39,297 nucleotides of DNA. Source: Streptomyces sp. AC555_RSS877 (GTDB lineage Bacteria; Actinomycetota; Actinomycetes; Streptomycetales; Streptomycetaceae). The notes under the pieces are model-generated. The model saw only the letters and a program-made list of their open reading frames with translations. It searched no databases and was not told the origin of the DNA. The stretch covers positions 1 to 39,297 of the forward strand of contig NZ_JAGMUK010000058.1 in the NCBI RefSeq assembly GCF_019049245.1. The letters are read 5' to 3'. Shown here piece by piece: positions 32,244-39,297 of the stretch (its first letter is position 1; every line of letters starts with the position of its first letter). Both the position numbers and the translations under genes were made by a program.

Positions 32244-33236
32244 TCAGAACAGAGGCCGACGAATGCGTGTGATGCAGAAGGCGACCAGCAGCCCGGAGAG
32301 TGCGAGGTATCCCCCGAACTCGATCCACTGGAAGGGCCAGTAGCGGTTTGCGGGCTGATAAGAGACGTCGAGGTGCAGGTCCTTCGTCGCCAGACAGGCC
32401 TTGACCTTGTCCATGTCGCCGTTGAAGCATTCCTTCTCGTACTGAGCGACGGTGAAGGGCTTGTTGTTCGACTCGAGCATCGTATGCGTGCTGTCCAGCA
32501 TCCATGCTCCGGAGATGTTGTATCCCTTGATCTGCATGTTGCTGTTCTCGTCCCGGATCGCCTTGAACTCGGTGTCCGCTTTCAGCGCCACCGTCGCAGA
32601 GGCGGGCTCCTGCAGATGCGGGCGGACTCCGAACGACGTGATGACCTGGACCGCGGCGACCACAGCCAGCGCGACCACCATGGCCGGCAGCGTACGCCGG
32701 ATCAGGAGCCCCATGGTCACGGCGAGCACGAAGGCGAAGACGGCGTACGCGAGCGGTGTGATGTTCCTGGACATGAATCCCATGGCGCCGAACCGCTCAC
32801 CCTGGACAAGGTCGTACGGACTCGCGGCCCAGGTGAGCAGCAGACTGAACACGCCCACCAGAATCACGCTGGCCAGCGCGATGAAGGAGAGCTTCACGAT
32901 CAGCCAACGAGTCCGCGAGACGCTTTGGTTCCAGACCAGCCGGTGCGTGCCGCCTTCGAGTTCACGAGTGATGAGCGGCGCACCCCAGAAGAGGCCGATG
33001 AGCGCAGGAACAGAGATGAGCAGGACGCTGGCCGAAAAGATTTGCAGCTCGTAGTCGCCCAGGAACAGCTGCTTGGCACCTTCGCAGTCACCGCTGGCCT
33101 CGCAGCCGGCGATGTCCTTGTCATAGGCGTCGCGAATCTGCATGCCCAGGTAGATCAGATAGCCCGCGAGGCCCGCCAGGACGACTGCAGCCGTCAGAGC
33201 CTGTACACGGAATTGTCTCCAGGTGAGCCAGATCAC
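32244..33236 (-). CDS. ABC-2 type membrane permease
   Basis: 330 residues, with about six hydrophobic segments: near 12-30, 68-88, 115-135, 160-180, 185-202 and the C-terminus (about 305-325). A large extracellular loop of about 100 residues (about 205-300) precedes the last helix. The N-terminal MIWLTWRQFRVQAL pattern is typical of permeases paired with GntR/ATPase units in Streptomyces. It overlaps the ATPase gene by 4 bases. With that ATPase it should form a transporter; the substrate is unknown and could be the cluster product (resistance) or something unrelated. Confidence 0.88.
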   Translation of the reverse strand: MIWLTWRQFRVQALTAAVVLAGLAGYLIYLGMQIRDAYDKDIAGCEASGDCEGAKQLFLGDYELQIFSASVLLISVPALIGLFWGAPLITRELEGGTHRLVWNQSVSRTRWLIVKLSFIALASVILVGVFSLLLTWAASPYDLVQGERFGAMGFMSRNITPLAYAVFAFVLAVTMGLLIRRTLPAMVVALAVVAAVQVITSFGVRPHLQEPASATVALKADTEFKAIRDENSNMQIKGYNISGAWMLDSTHTMLESNNKPFTVAQYEKECFNGDMDKVKACLATKDLHLDVSYQPANRYWPFQWIEFGGYLALSGLLVAFCITRIRRPLF

Positions 33237-34135
33237 TGCCGGGCCTCCATGAACTGCTGCGCCGTTCCGGTCACCGATGCGTAGGCGGACCGGCTCATGT
33301 AGGCGAGGATGATGTCTTCGAGGTCCAGGTGCGTGGCCTCGGAGAAGTGGTGGGGGATCGGGCCGGACGAGCGCACGATCAGCGTCGTCTGACGGTCCGT
33401 GTGCGCGGCCTGGATGATCTCGATCTCCTGGGGCAGATCGTCGAAATCGCCCTGCGCCCCCACCAGACGGTAGTGCTCGGCCACGAGGTCGTCGGCCTCG
33501 CCCGCCAGCTGAACGCGGCCGTCACCCAGGACGACCACGTGGTCGCAGATCCGCTCGAGGTCGCCGAGAAGGTGCGAGGAGAGGATGACGCTGGCCTCGA
33601 GTTCGGCCACGAACTCCATGAGGTTCTGCAGGAATCCGCGCCGGGCCAGCGGGTCCAGTGCGGCGACCGGTTCGTCGAAGATCAGCAGTTCGGGTCGCTT
33701 GGCGGCGGCGATGGTCAGGGCGAGCTGGGCTCGCTGACCTCCGGAGAGCCTGCCGGCCTTGTGGTCGAGCTTGAGGTTGAGCTGGCGAACCTGCCGCTCT
33801 GCCAGCTTCTGGTCCCACCGCGGGTTCAGCTCGGCGCCCAGCCGCAGGTGCTCGGCCACGGTGAGGTTCGCGTAGACCGGTGTGTCCTGGGCGACGAATC
33901 CGACCCGGGCCAGCTGGTCGGTGCTGGCGGCCGGATGGTGGCCGAGCACCTTGATGGTCCCCTCGCTCGGCTGGATCAATCCGCAGGCCAGCCCGAGGAA
34001 CGTGGACTTGCCGGCTCCGTTCGGGCCGACCAGGCCGACGACCCGGCCCTCTGGAATCTGCAGATTACAGTCGGCCAGCGCTTCGTGGCGGCCATACCTC
34101 TTCGCGAGGCCCTCAGTTTCTAAGACGAACGTCAT
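33233..34135 (-). CDS. ABC transporter ATP-binding protein
   Basis: 300 residues from ATG 34135, which overlaps the GntR stop (ATGA). Walker A GPNGAGKST near 39, signature LSGGQRAQLALTIA near 137, Walker B LLIFDEPVAALDP near 158 and switch His in SSHLL. A C-terminal region of about 80 residues follows, as in drug-efflux ATPases. A longer reading upstream to 34228 is not supported because it runs into the GntR gene. Partner permease is the next gene. Confidence 0.93.
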   Translation of the reverse strand: MTFVLETEGLAKRYGRHEALADCNLQIPEGRVVGLVGPNGAGKSTFLGLACGLIQPSEGTIKVLGHHPAASTDQLARVGFVAQDTPVYANLTVAEHLRLGAELNPRWDQKLAERQVRQLNLKLDHKAGRLSGGQRAQLALTIAAAKRPELLIFDEPVAALDPLARRGFLQNLMEFVAELEASVILSSHLLGDLERICDHVVVLGDGRVQLAGEADDLVAEHYRLVGAQGDFDDLPQEIEIIQAAHTDRQTTLIVRSSGPIPHHFSEATHLDLEDIILAYMSRSAYASVTGTAQQFMEARQ

Positions 34136-34521
34136 TTCCTCACCTTCATAGAAGTCCGGAATGTGGTCGCGAACAGGGCTTGAATGCTTTCCTCGTCGAG
34201 CCCCGCCCACTTCGCCTTGGCCAGCCACTGCTCCAGCTCTTTCCGCAGTGGCTCATGTGCTGTCAAGGAGTCATCCGCGAGCGTGCGGACGACAAATGTC
34301 CCCACTCCCGGCTGCGGCGACACCAGGCCCTCGTGTTCGAGTTCCCGATATGCCTTCAGGACAGTGTTGGGATTAACCGCAACGTTGGCCACAACTTCCT
34401 TGACCGTTGGCAGCTGATCACCGACGTCGAGCAATCCCAGACGTAGTGCTTGCCGAACCTGCTGGGCAAGTTGGGCATACGGTGCGACACGACTTCGAGC
34501 ATCCAGATAGAAGTCGATCAA
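34132..34521 (-). CDS. GntR regulator, YtrA-like subfamily
   Basis: 129 residues from TTG 34521, chosen because AGGAGG lies 7 bases upstream; an in-frame GTG further upstream is possible. The winged-helix domain (about 10-75) has the GntR signature LPTVKEVVANVAVNPNTVLKAY and PGVGTFV. The short C-terminal tail of about 50 residues is typical of YtrA types, which control adjacent ABC transporter genes, often in response to cell-wall antibiotics. It overlaps the ATPase gene and probably represses its own operon. No clear operator was identified. Confidence 0.88.
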   Translation of the reverse strand: MIDFYLDARSRVAPYAQLAQQVRQALRLGLLDVGDQLPTVKEVVANVAVNPNTVLKAYRELEHEGLVSPQPGVGTFVVRTLADDSLTAHEPLRKELEQWLAKAKWAGLDEESIQALFATTFRTSMKVRK

Positions 34522-34854
34522 GGCAATACCTCCTCTCACCTCCTTCACTAAGACCCTAGCACAATAGGCTTGCAGAACCAGCGAGTTGATCCGTTCTCCC
34601 TCTTCTGCTCCGCGGCCTGGGCCTAGATCCGCCGCATGAAGTCTTTTGACCGTATTCAAGCGGGTTCGGGGCGATCTCTCGGAGCGCGAGCCGCGGTGAG
34701 TGCCACGTGGCCGGTTCGGTGCGGCACCTCCGAGTTCTTCAGTGCCGTGGGCGGACAGGGGCGGTCGCTGGGCCAGGTACGCATGCGCTACCCCGTCTCC
34801 GTCCACAGGCCGACAAGTCGCAAGCTCAGGTCCGGGGTTGAGGCAGGTGTGGAG
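34522..34854. other. Intergenic region upstream of the GntR operon
   Basis: No convincing gene. The ribosome site of the GntR gene is at its left end. The sequence CTAGCACAATAG at about 34556-34567 is AT-richer than the surroundings and partly symmetric, so it may belong to the promoter or operator; this is weak. The rest shows nothing I recognise. Confidence 0.4.
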
Positions 34855-35215
34855 TGAAGCGGCTGGCTCCGGCCCCGATCCAGGCGGGGATGTCGATCAG
34901 GTGGCGCCTGCTGGTGATCGCGGTGAAGAGGGCCTCGGCGATCTCGGCGTCAGACTCCAGCGTTCCTCATCGGCACCAGACGGCCGCGGTGTACTCGATC
35001 GGCGTCCAGGCGTCCTCACCGATCACTGCGATGGCCGCCTTGACCGAGGCATTCATCCGCACCGGCACAGAGAACCCAACACCCAGGACCCGGCAGGCGG
35101 GGATCACGTCGCCGCATATCAGGCCGGGTCCGCCCGCCACGATCAACTGATGGTGTCGTCCGGCTCGAGGCAGGCGACCGTGTCCATGCCGGGCAGCAGC
35201 GGAGTGTGCGCGGCC
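34855..35215 (-). pseudogene. IS1380-family transposase relic
   Basis: On the minus strand, in at least two frames and with a stop between pieces, the translation matches the IS1380 transposase pattern: LLPGMDTVACLEPDDT, then GDVIPACRVLGVGFSVPVRM, VKAAIAVIGEDAWTPIEY, and after a stop EIAEALFTAITSRR. These correspond to consecutive blocks of the core of such transposases, so this is one decayed copy with frameshifts. Both ends are missing and no terminal repeats were found. It separates the NRPS end from the GntR/ABC genes. Confidence 0.75.
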
Positions 35216-35271
35216 GACCGCAGCAGCGGCATGGCGGGATTGCATCTCGATAGTGCCCTCGTGATGGTGCG

Positions 35272-35298
35272 TGCCGGAAGTTCGAAGAACTTCCGGCA
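35272..35298. terminator. Hairpin downstream of the terminal NRPS gene
   Basis: TGCCGGAAGTTC (35272-35283), a 3-base loop and GAACTTCCGGCA (35287-35298): 12 perfect pairs. It lies 71 bases after the NRPS stop at 35369 on the minus strand. No T-run follows. Confidence 0.65.
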
Positions 35299-35368
35299 TC
35301 GCGGGCCAGAGGGCATTTCCTCGTTCCCGGCAACATCGTCGCCGCACATTCAACCGGTGAATCCGGGC

Positions 35369-38300
35369 TCAGTCCTGTCGATTCGGCCGAGTGTGCAGCC
35401 ATTCCGCAATGGCGTCCCAGGCCCGTGCCAGCATGTCAGGACGTGCCATGTCCGAGTGCGCGCAGGCAAGCCGGACGGTGGATGCCTGCCGAGTTAGGTG
35501 GGGCTGCCACAGGGCTTCGGCGGAGAAGTCCGCCCGTTTCCCTTCTTCCGCGACGAGAATCAGGGTTTCCCCACCGAATGTGCCGTACTGGTGCCGAAGT
35601 CTCAGCGTGGCATTGTTGTCGAACACCTGGGCAAGGGAGGCGATTTCCTCCTCGTCGACTCCGCCCAGGAGCGCGCCGAGTTCAGCCCGGATACGCTCCG
35701 CCAAGCGTGCCGTGCCACCGGCCGTCGGGCGCTGGGGAGGCACGGAGTCGGTCCCCGGCACCGCCGGGAACGCGTCCATGAGGATCAGCGACACCTGCTC
35801 TCCCTCGGCCTCGAGCCGGACCGCGATCTCGTGAGCCGGCGTACCGCCGAAGGACCAGCCCACCAGGTAGTAGGGGCCGGACGCCTGCAGACTGCGGATG
35901 CGGTCCACATACTCCGCGGCCATATCAGCAACGGATCCGGGCAGCGCCCCGGGGTCGTCGACACCCCGCGCCTGGAGTCCGTACAGCGGATGCTCCTGCG
36001 GGATGAAGCGGGCGAACGGCATATAGCACCAGCTCAGGCCACCTGCGGGGTGGATGAAGAAGAACGCCGGTCCGGTGCCACCGGTCCGGATCGACAGCAC
36101 GTCGCCGAGGGCGTCCTGCACCGACGACAGACTGAACGTCTGCATGAGCCGTGCCGGCGTCGGATTGGTGATCAGCGTGCGCAGCAACACGGTCACGCCT
36201 CTGTCCCGGAGCCGCTCCACCAACGACACCGCCAGCAGCGAGTGCCCGCCGAGCGCGAAGAAGTCGTCGTCCACACCGACCTCGGGAACACCCAGGACCT
36301 CGGCGAACGCGTCGCACACCGCTGCTTCGAGCACGCCTGAGGGGCCACGGCCTGACGCCGGATCACCACCGAGTCCCGCCTTGTAGTCCGGAGCGGGGAG
36401 CGCCTTGCGGTCGAGCTTGCCGTTCACCGTCAGCGGCAACTCCGGCAGGACCACGACAGCCGACGGCACCAGGTAGGCGGGCAGCCGGTCGGCTGCGTAG
36501 TCCCGCAGCTCGGGCCCCTGCGCGTCGCCGACCACATAGGCGATGAGGCGCTTGTCGCCCGGGACGTCCTCCCGTGCGATCACTGCGGCTTGTCCGACCC
36601 GCGGATGCGCGGCCAGCACCGCCTCCACCTCGCCCGGCTCGATCCGGAAGCCACGGATCTTCACCTGCTCATCCGTACGCCCCAGATACTCCAGCCGGCC
36701 TTCCACCGACCACCGCGCGCGGTCACCCGTGCGGTACATCCGCTCGCCCCCACCACCGAACGGGGAGGCCACGAACCGCTCACCCGTCAGCCCCGGACGG
36801 TTCAGATACCCGCGCGCCAACTGTCCACCCGCGATGTACAGCTCACCCGCGACACCGGTCGGCACCGGACGCAGCCACTCATCCAGCACGTACACCTGCA
36901 TGTTGGTCACCGGAGTGCCGATCGATACCCCGCCGTCCACTGCACCGGCGGCGGACTCGCCGGGACCCACCGTGCACGTGACACAGCCGACCGTCGCCTC
37001 GGTCGGCCCGTACTCGTTCACCACCGTCGCCGACGGATTGGCCCGACGCCAACGCTCCAGCACCTCCACCGACAACGCCTCACCACCCACCACCAGATCA
37101 CCGGACAGCTCAGCTCCTGCCGCCAGCTCGCCCAGCAACGCCAGGTGGCTCGGAGTCACCTTCAGGAACGTGCACCCGCCCTCCGCCGACAGCGCCTCAC
37201 GTACCCCCTCGCTCTCCGTCAGGTTGACCACCCGCACACATCCACCGACCGTCAGCGGCCCCAGCAGCGACGTCACCGTCAGGTCGAAGGCCACCGAGGA
37301 GTGCAGGCCCGCCACCCCACGCAGGCCCGTGTACCGCTCAGCACACCACTCCAGGTAGCCCACCGCGCCCCGCTGGCTGACGACCACGCCCTTCGGACGC
37401 CCCGTCGACCCCGACGTATAGATCACATACGCCGGATGCGCCGGCACCAGCGGACCAACCCGCTCAGCATCCGTCAGCTCCGCCCCCGACAGCCCGGCAA
37501 GCCGCTCCTCGACCTCAGGCTCACCCAGCACCACGCACGCCACGCCACCGAACAACCCGGCAGCATGGCCGACCGTCGTGATCACGCACACGGGAGCCGC
37601 GTCATCCACCATGAAGGCGACCCGGTCCGCCGGATAGCCCGTATCGATCGGCAGATACGCCGCCCCCGCCTTCAGCACGGCCAACACCGCCACCACCAGG
37701 TCGACCGAGCGCGGCAACGCCAACCCCACCACACGCTCCGGGCCCACCCCATCGGCCACCAGCAGCCGCGCCAGCCGATTCGCCCGCTCATCCAACTCCC
37801 GGTACGTCAGCGACTGCCCCTCGCAGACCACCGCCACCGCATCCGGAGTCCGCGCGACCTGCGCCGCAAGCAACCCGGGCACCGTCGCATCCGACACCGG
37901 CGCCGCGGTGTCATTCAACTCCACCACGAGCTGGTCGTGCTGGGCCTCGTCGAGGACGTGCACTGCCGACAGCGAGCTGCCCGGATGGTCTTCGAGCGCG
38001 GTGACGAGATGGTCCAGGCAGGTGTGCAGCAGCCGGCACACCGCCTGCCCGTCCACCGAGTCGACCGCATCCACAGTCAACCCGAATCCTGAACCGAGAT
38101 CGTCCACCGAGACGGCCACCGGATAGTTCGTGGCCTCCCGTGTGAACACCATCTGGATCCGCCTGGGCGTGGTGTCCGCCTCCTGGCGGGGCTCCACGTC
38201 TGGACGCTGGCTGTGTCGGTAGTTGAAGAGCGAGGTGAACAGGTGGCTGCCGCCGGGTATGCCGCTGGCCTGCTGTGCGAGGGTCAGCGGGGCGTGCTCG

Positions 38301-39297
38301 TGCACCAGCAGTTCCGCCAGCTGGTCACGCACTCCCTCCAACGCCTCACCCACACCCATGGCACCGACCCGCACCCGCACCGGCAGCGTGTTGAGGAACA
38401 GCCCCGGCACCCGGTCGGCGCCCGCACCGGCGTTCATCCGCCCGAACAACACCGTGCCGAACACGACGTCGTCGCGCCCGCTGAGAGTGGCGACGACCCG
38501 GGCCCATGCCAGATGGAACACCGACGCCGCACTCACGCCCAGGCCGCGGGCGACCTCCCGCACCCGGGCGCCAACCTCCTCATTCACGCGCAGATGCGAC
38601 CGCACCACACCACTGCCATCACCATGCGCATCGAGCAGCCCGTACGGAGCCGTGGTCTCCTCCACGTCTCCCAGCAACCCCGCGAAGTACTCCTCGTGCT
38701 CCTCCCGGGTCACGCCCAGCCGCGCCTGCGCCACGAAGTTCCGGAACGGCAGCGGCTCCGGCAGCGATCCCTCCCGGCCTGCCATGAACGCGCCCATCTC
38801 CTCCAGCAGCACATCCTGTGTCGTGTGGTCCTGGACCAGGTGGTGCATCCGCAGCAAGACCAGCCACCGGCCCTCACTCTGCGGCTCTACCGCCGTGTAC
38901 ACGTCGATCAACGGGGCACGACCGATGTCCATCACCGACCCAGCCGCGGCGATCAGCTCCTGCACCGCCGCCTTGCCGACACAGTTCAACTCCAGCGGAA
39001 CGACCGGCAGGACGGCCTGGCGGGTGACCACCTGGACCGGCTCGCTCAGGCCCTCCCACACGAAAGCCGTGCGGTAGATGTCATGCCGGTCCACCACTCG
39101 CTGCAACGCCCCCAGGAACGCATCCAGCCGCTCACGCGAGTCGAACGCGATCACCCGCGGCGCCGCGTAAACATCCGCACCGCCGTCCGCCTGCAACAAG
39201 TGGTGGAAGAGGATGCCTTCCTGGAGGGGCGCGAGCGGGTAGATGTCCGCGATGTTCGCCGCGCCGCCCTCGATGGCCGCGACGATCCGTTCGACCT
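35369..39297 (-). CDS. NRPS, 3' part: C (dual-type) - A (Asn) - PCP - TE
   Basis: About 1309 residues visible; the frame enters from beyond the right edge. Near the edge IYPLAPLQEGILFHHLL opens a condensation domain with HHLVQDH, resembling dual condensation/epimerisation domains, so the preceding residue may be D-configured. The complete A domain has YTSGSTGRPKG, NEYGPTE, YRTGDRARW and NGKLDRKAL. Its pocket reads D-L-T-K-V-G-E-V-G(-K), one change from the established Asn code D-L-T-K-L-G-E-V-G-K. A carrier domain (LGGHSLLAV) and a thioesterase with GWSFGG and a late His (CAHSDM) follow. This is therefore the last module: Asn is the predicted C-terminal residue, released or cyclised by the TE. 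A hairpin lies downstream. Confidence 0.95.
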   Translation of the reverse strand, partial: VERIVAAIEGGAANIADIYPLAPLQEGILFHHLLQADGGADVYAAPRVIAFDSRERLDAFLGALQRVVDRHDIYRTAFVWEGLSEPVQVVTRQAVLPVVPLELNCVGKAAVQELIAAAGSVMDIGRAPLIDVYTAVEPQSEGRWLVLLRMHHLVQDHTTQDVLLEEMGAFMAGREGSLPEPLPFRNFVAQARLGVTREEHEEYFAGLLGDVEETTAPYGLLDAHGDGSGVVRSHLRVNEEVGARVREVARGLGVSAASVFHLAWARVVATLSGRDDVVFGTVLFGRMNAGAGADRVPGLFLNTLPVRVRVGAMGVGEALEGVRDQLAELLVHEHAPLTLAQQASGIPGGSHLFTSLFNYRHSQRPDVEPRQEADTTPRRIQMVFTREATNYPVAVSVDDLGSGFGLTVDAVDSVDGQAVCRLLHTCLDHLVTALEDHPGSSLSAVHVLDEAQHDQLVVELNDTAAPVSDATVPGLLAAQVARTPDAVAVVCEGQSLTYRELDERANRLARLLVADGVGPERVVGLALPRSVDLVVAVLAVLKAGAAYLPIDTGYPADRVAFMVDDAAPVCVITTVGHAAGLFGGVACVVLGEPEVEERLAGLSGAELTDAERVGPLVPAHPAYVIYTSGSTGRPKGVVVSQRGAVGYLEWCAERYTGLRGVAGLHSSVAFDLTVTSLLGPLTVGGCVRVVNLTESEGVREALSAEGGCTFLKVTPSHLALLGELAAGAELSGDLVVGGEALSVEVLERWRRANPSATVVNEYGPTEATVGCVTCTVGPGESAAGAVDGGVSIGTPVTNMQVYVLDEWLRPVPTGVAGELYIAGGQLARGYLNRPGLTGERFVASPFGGGGERMYRTGDRARWSVEGRLEYLGRTDEQVKIRGFRIEPGEVEAVLAAHPRVGQAAVIAREDVPGDKRLIAYVVGDAQGPELRDYAADRLPAYLVPSAVVVLPELPLTVNGKLDRKALPAPDYKAGLGGDPASGRGPSGVLEAAVCDAFAEVLGVPEVGVDDDFFALGGHSLLAVSLVERLRDRGVTVLLRTLITNPTPARLMQTFSLSSVQDALGDVLSIRTGGTGPAFFFIHPAGGLSWCYMPFARFIPQEHPLYGLQARGVDDPGALPGSVADMAAEYVDRIRSLQASGPYYLVGWSFGGTPAHEIAVRLEAEGEQVSLILMDAFPAVPGTDSVPPQRPTAGGTARLAERIRAELGALLGGVDEEEIASLAQVFDNNATLRLRHQYGTFGGETLILVAEEGKRADFSAEALWQPHLTRQASTVRLACAHSDMARPDMLARAWDAIAEWLHTRPNRQD

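Overview
The window is very GC-rich, with translationally coupled genes, GTG/TTG starts and NRPS, MbtH and FkbM genes. It looks like part of a secondary-metabolite cluster of a streptomycete-like actinomycete. Both ends lie inside large NRPS genes on the minus strand, so only part of the cluster is visible. Gene content points to a lipopeptide related in logic to ramoplanin, enduracidin and CDA and containing 3,5-dihydroxyphenylglycine (Dpg).

Layout. 1-4354 (-): start of an NRPS whose first adenylation domain is a truncated relic. 4740-12756 (+): six tightly coupled genes for an XRE/STAND regulator, two unrecognised proteins, a GH3-type acyl-AMP ligase, an HMG-CoA reductase fused to an APH-type kinase, and a P-loop kinase. 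This is the least explained part of the window. 12757-13184: IS5-type transposase debris. 13185-15839 (-): standalone A-PCP protein with a Thr-like pocket. 16034-17672 (+): FkbM methyltransferase and a TEII-like hydrolase with Cys in place of the nucleophilic Ser. 17751-17960 (-): MbtH. 18298-20839 (+): FabH, ACP and FabF for an acyl chain. 20982-21413 (+): cold-shock-domain protein. 21474-28671 (-): CmlA-type beta-hydroxylase, HmaS-like protein, HpgT and DpgA-DpgB-DpgC. 29154-32036 (+): alpha/beta hydrolase and ABC exporter. 32244-34521 (-): GntR regulator with an ABC ATPase and permease. 34855-35215: IS1380-type transposase relic. 35369-39297 (-): final NRPS module (C, A for Asn, PCP, TE).

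How it may work together (inference). DpgA/B/C and HpgT make Dpg. FabH/ACP/FabF supply a lipid starter. The A-PCP loads Thr, and the Cys hydrolase is a good candidate to move it to the carrier domain behind the dead A domain, as CmaE and SyrC do in other pathways. The CmlA homologue hydroxylates a carrier-bound residue, the terminal TE releases or cyclises the peptide, and the ABC transporter exports it. Three 9-11-9 palindromes of the StrR type lie in divergent promoter regions (4601, 18069, 28894), implying one cluster-wide activator encoded outside the window.

Two points deserve most attention. The HmaS-like protein has lost two of the three iron ligands of its family. The 4740-12756 operon combines enzymes that I cannot assign to any known pathway. 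No rRNA, tRNA or CRISPR array was seen.
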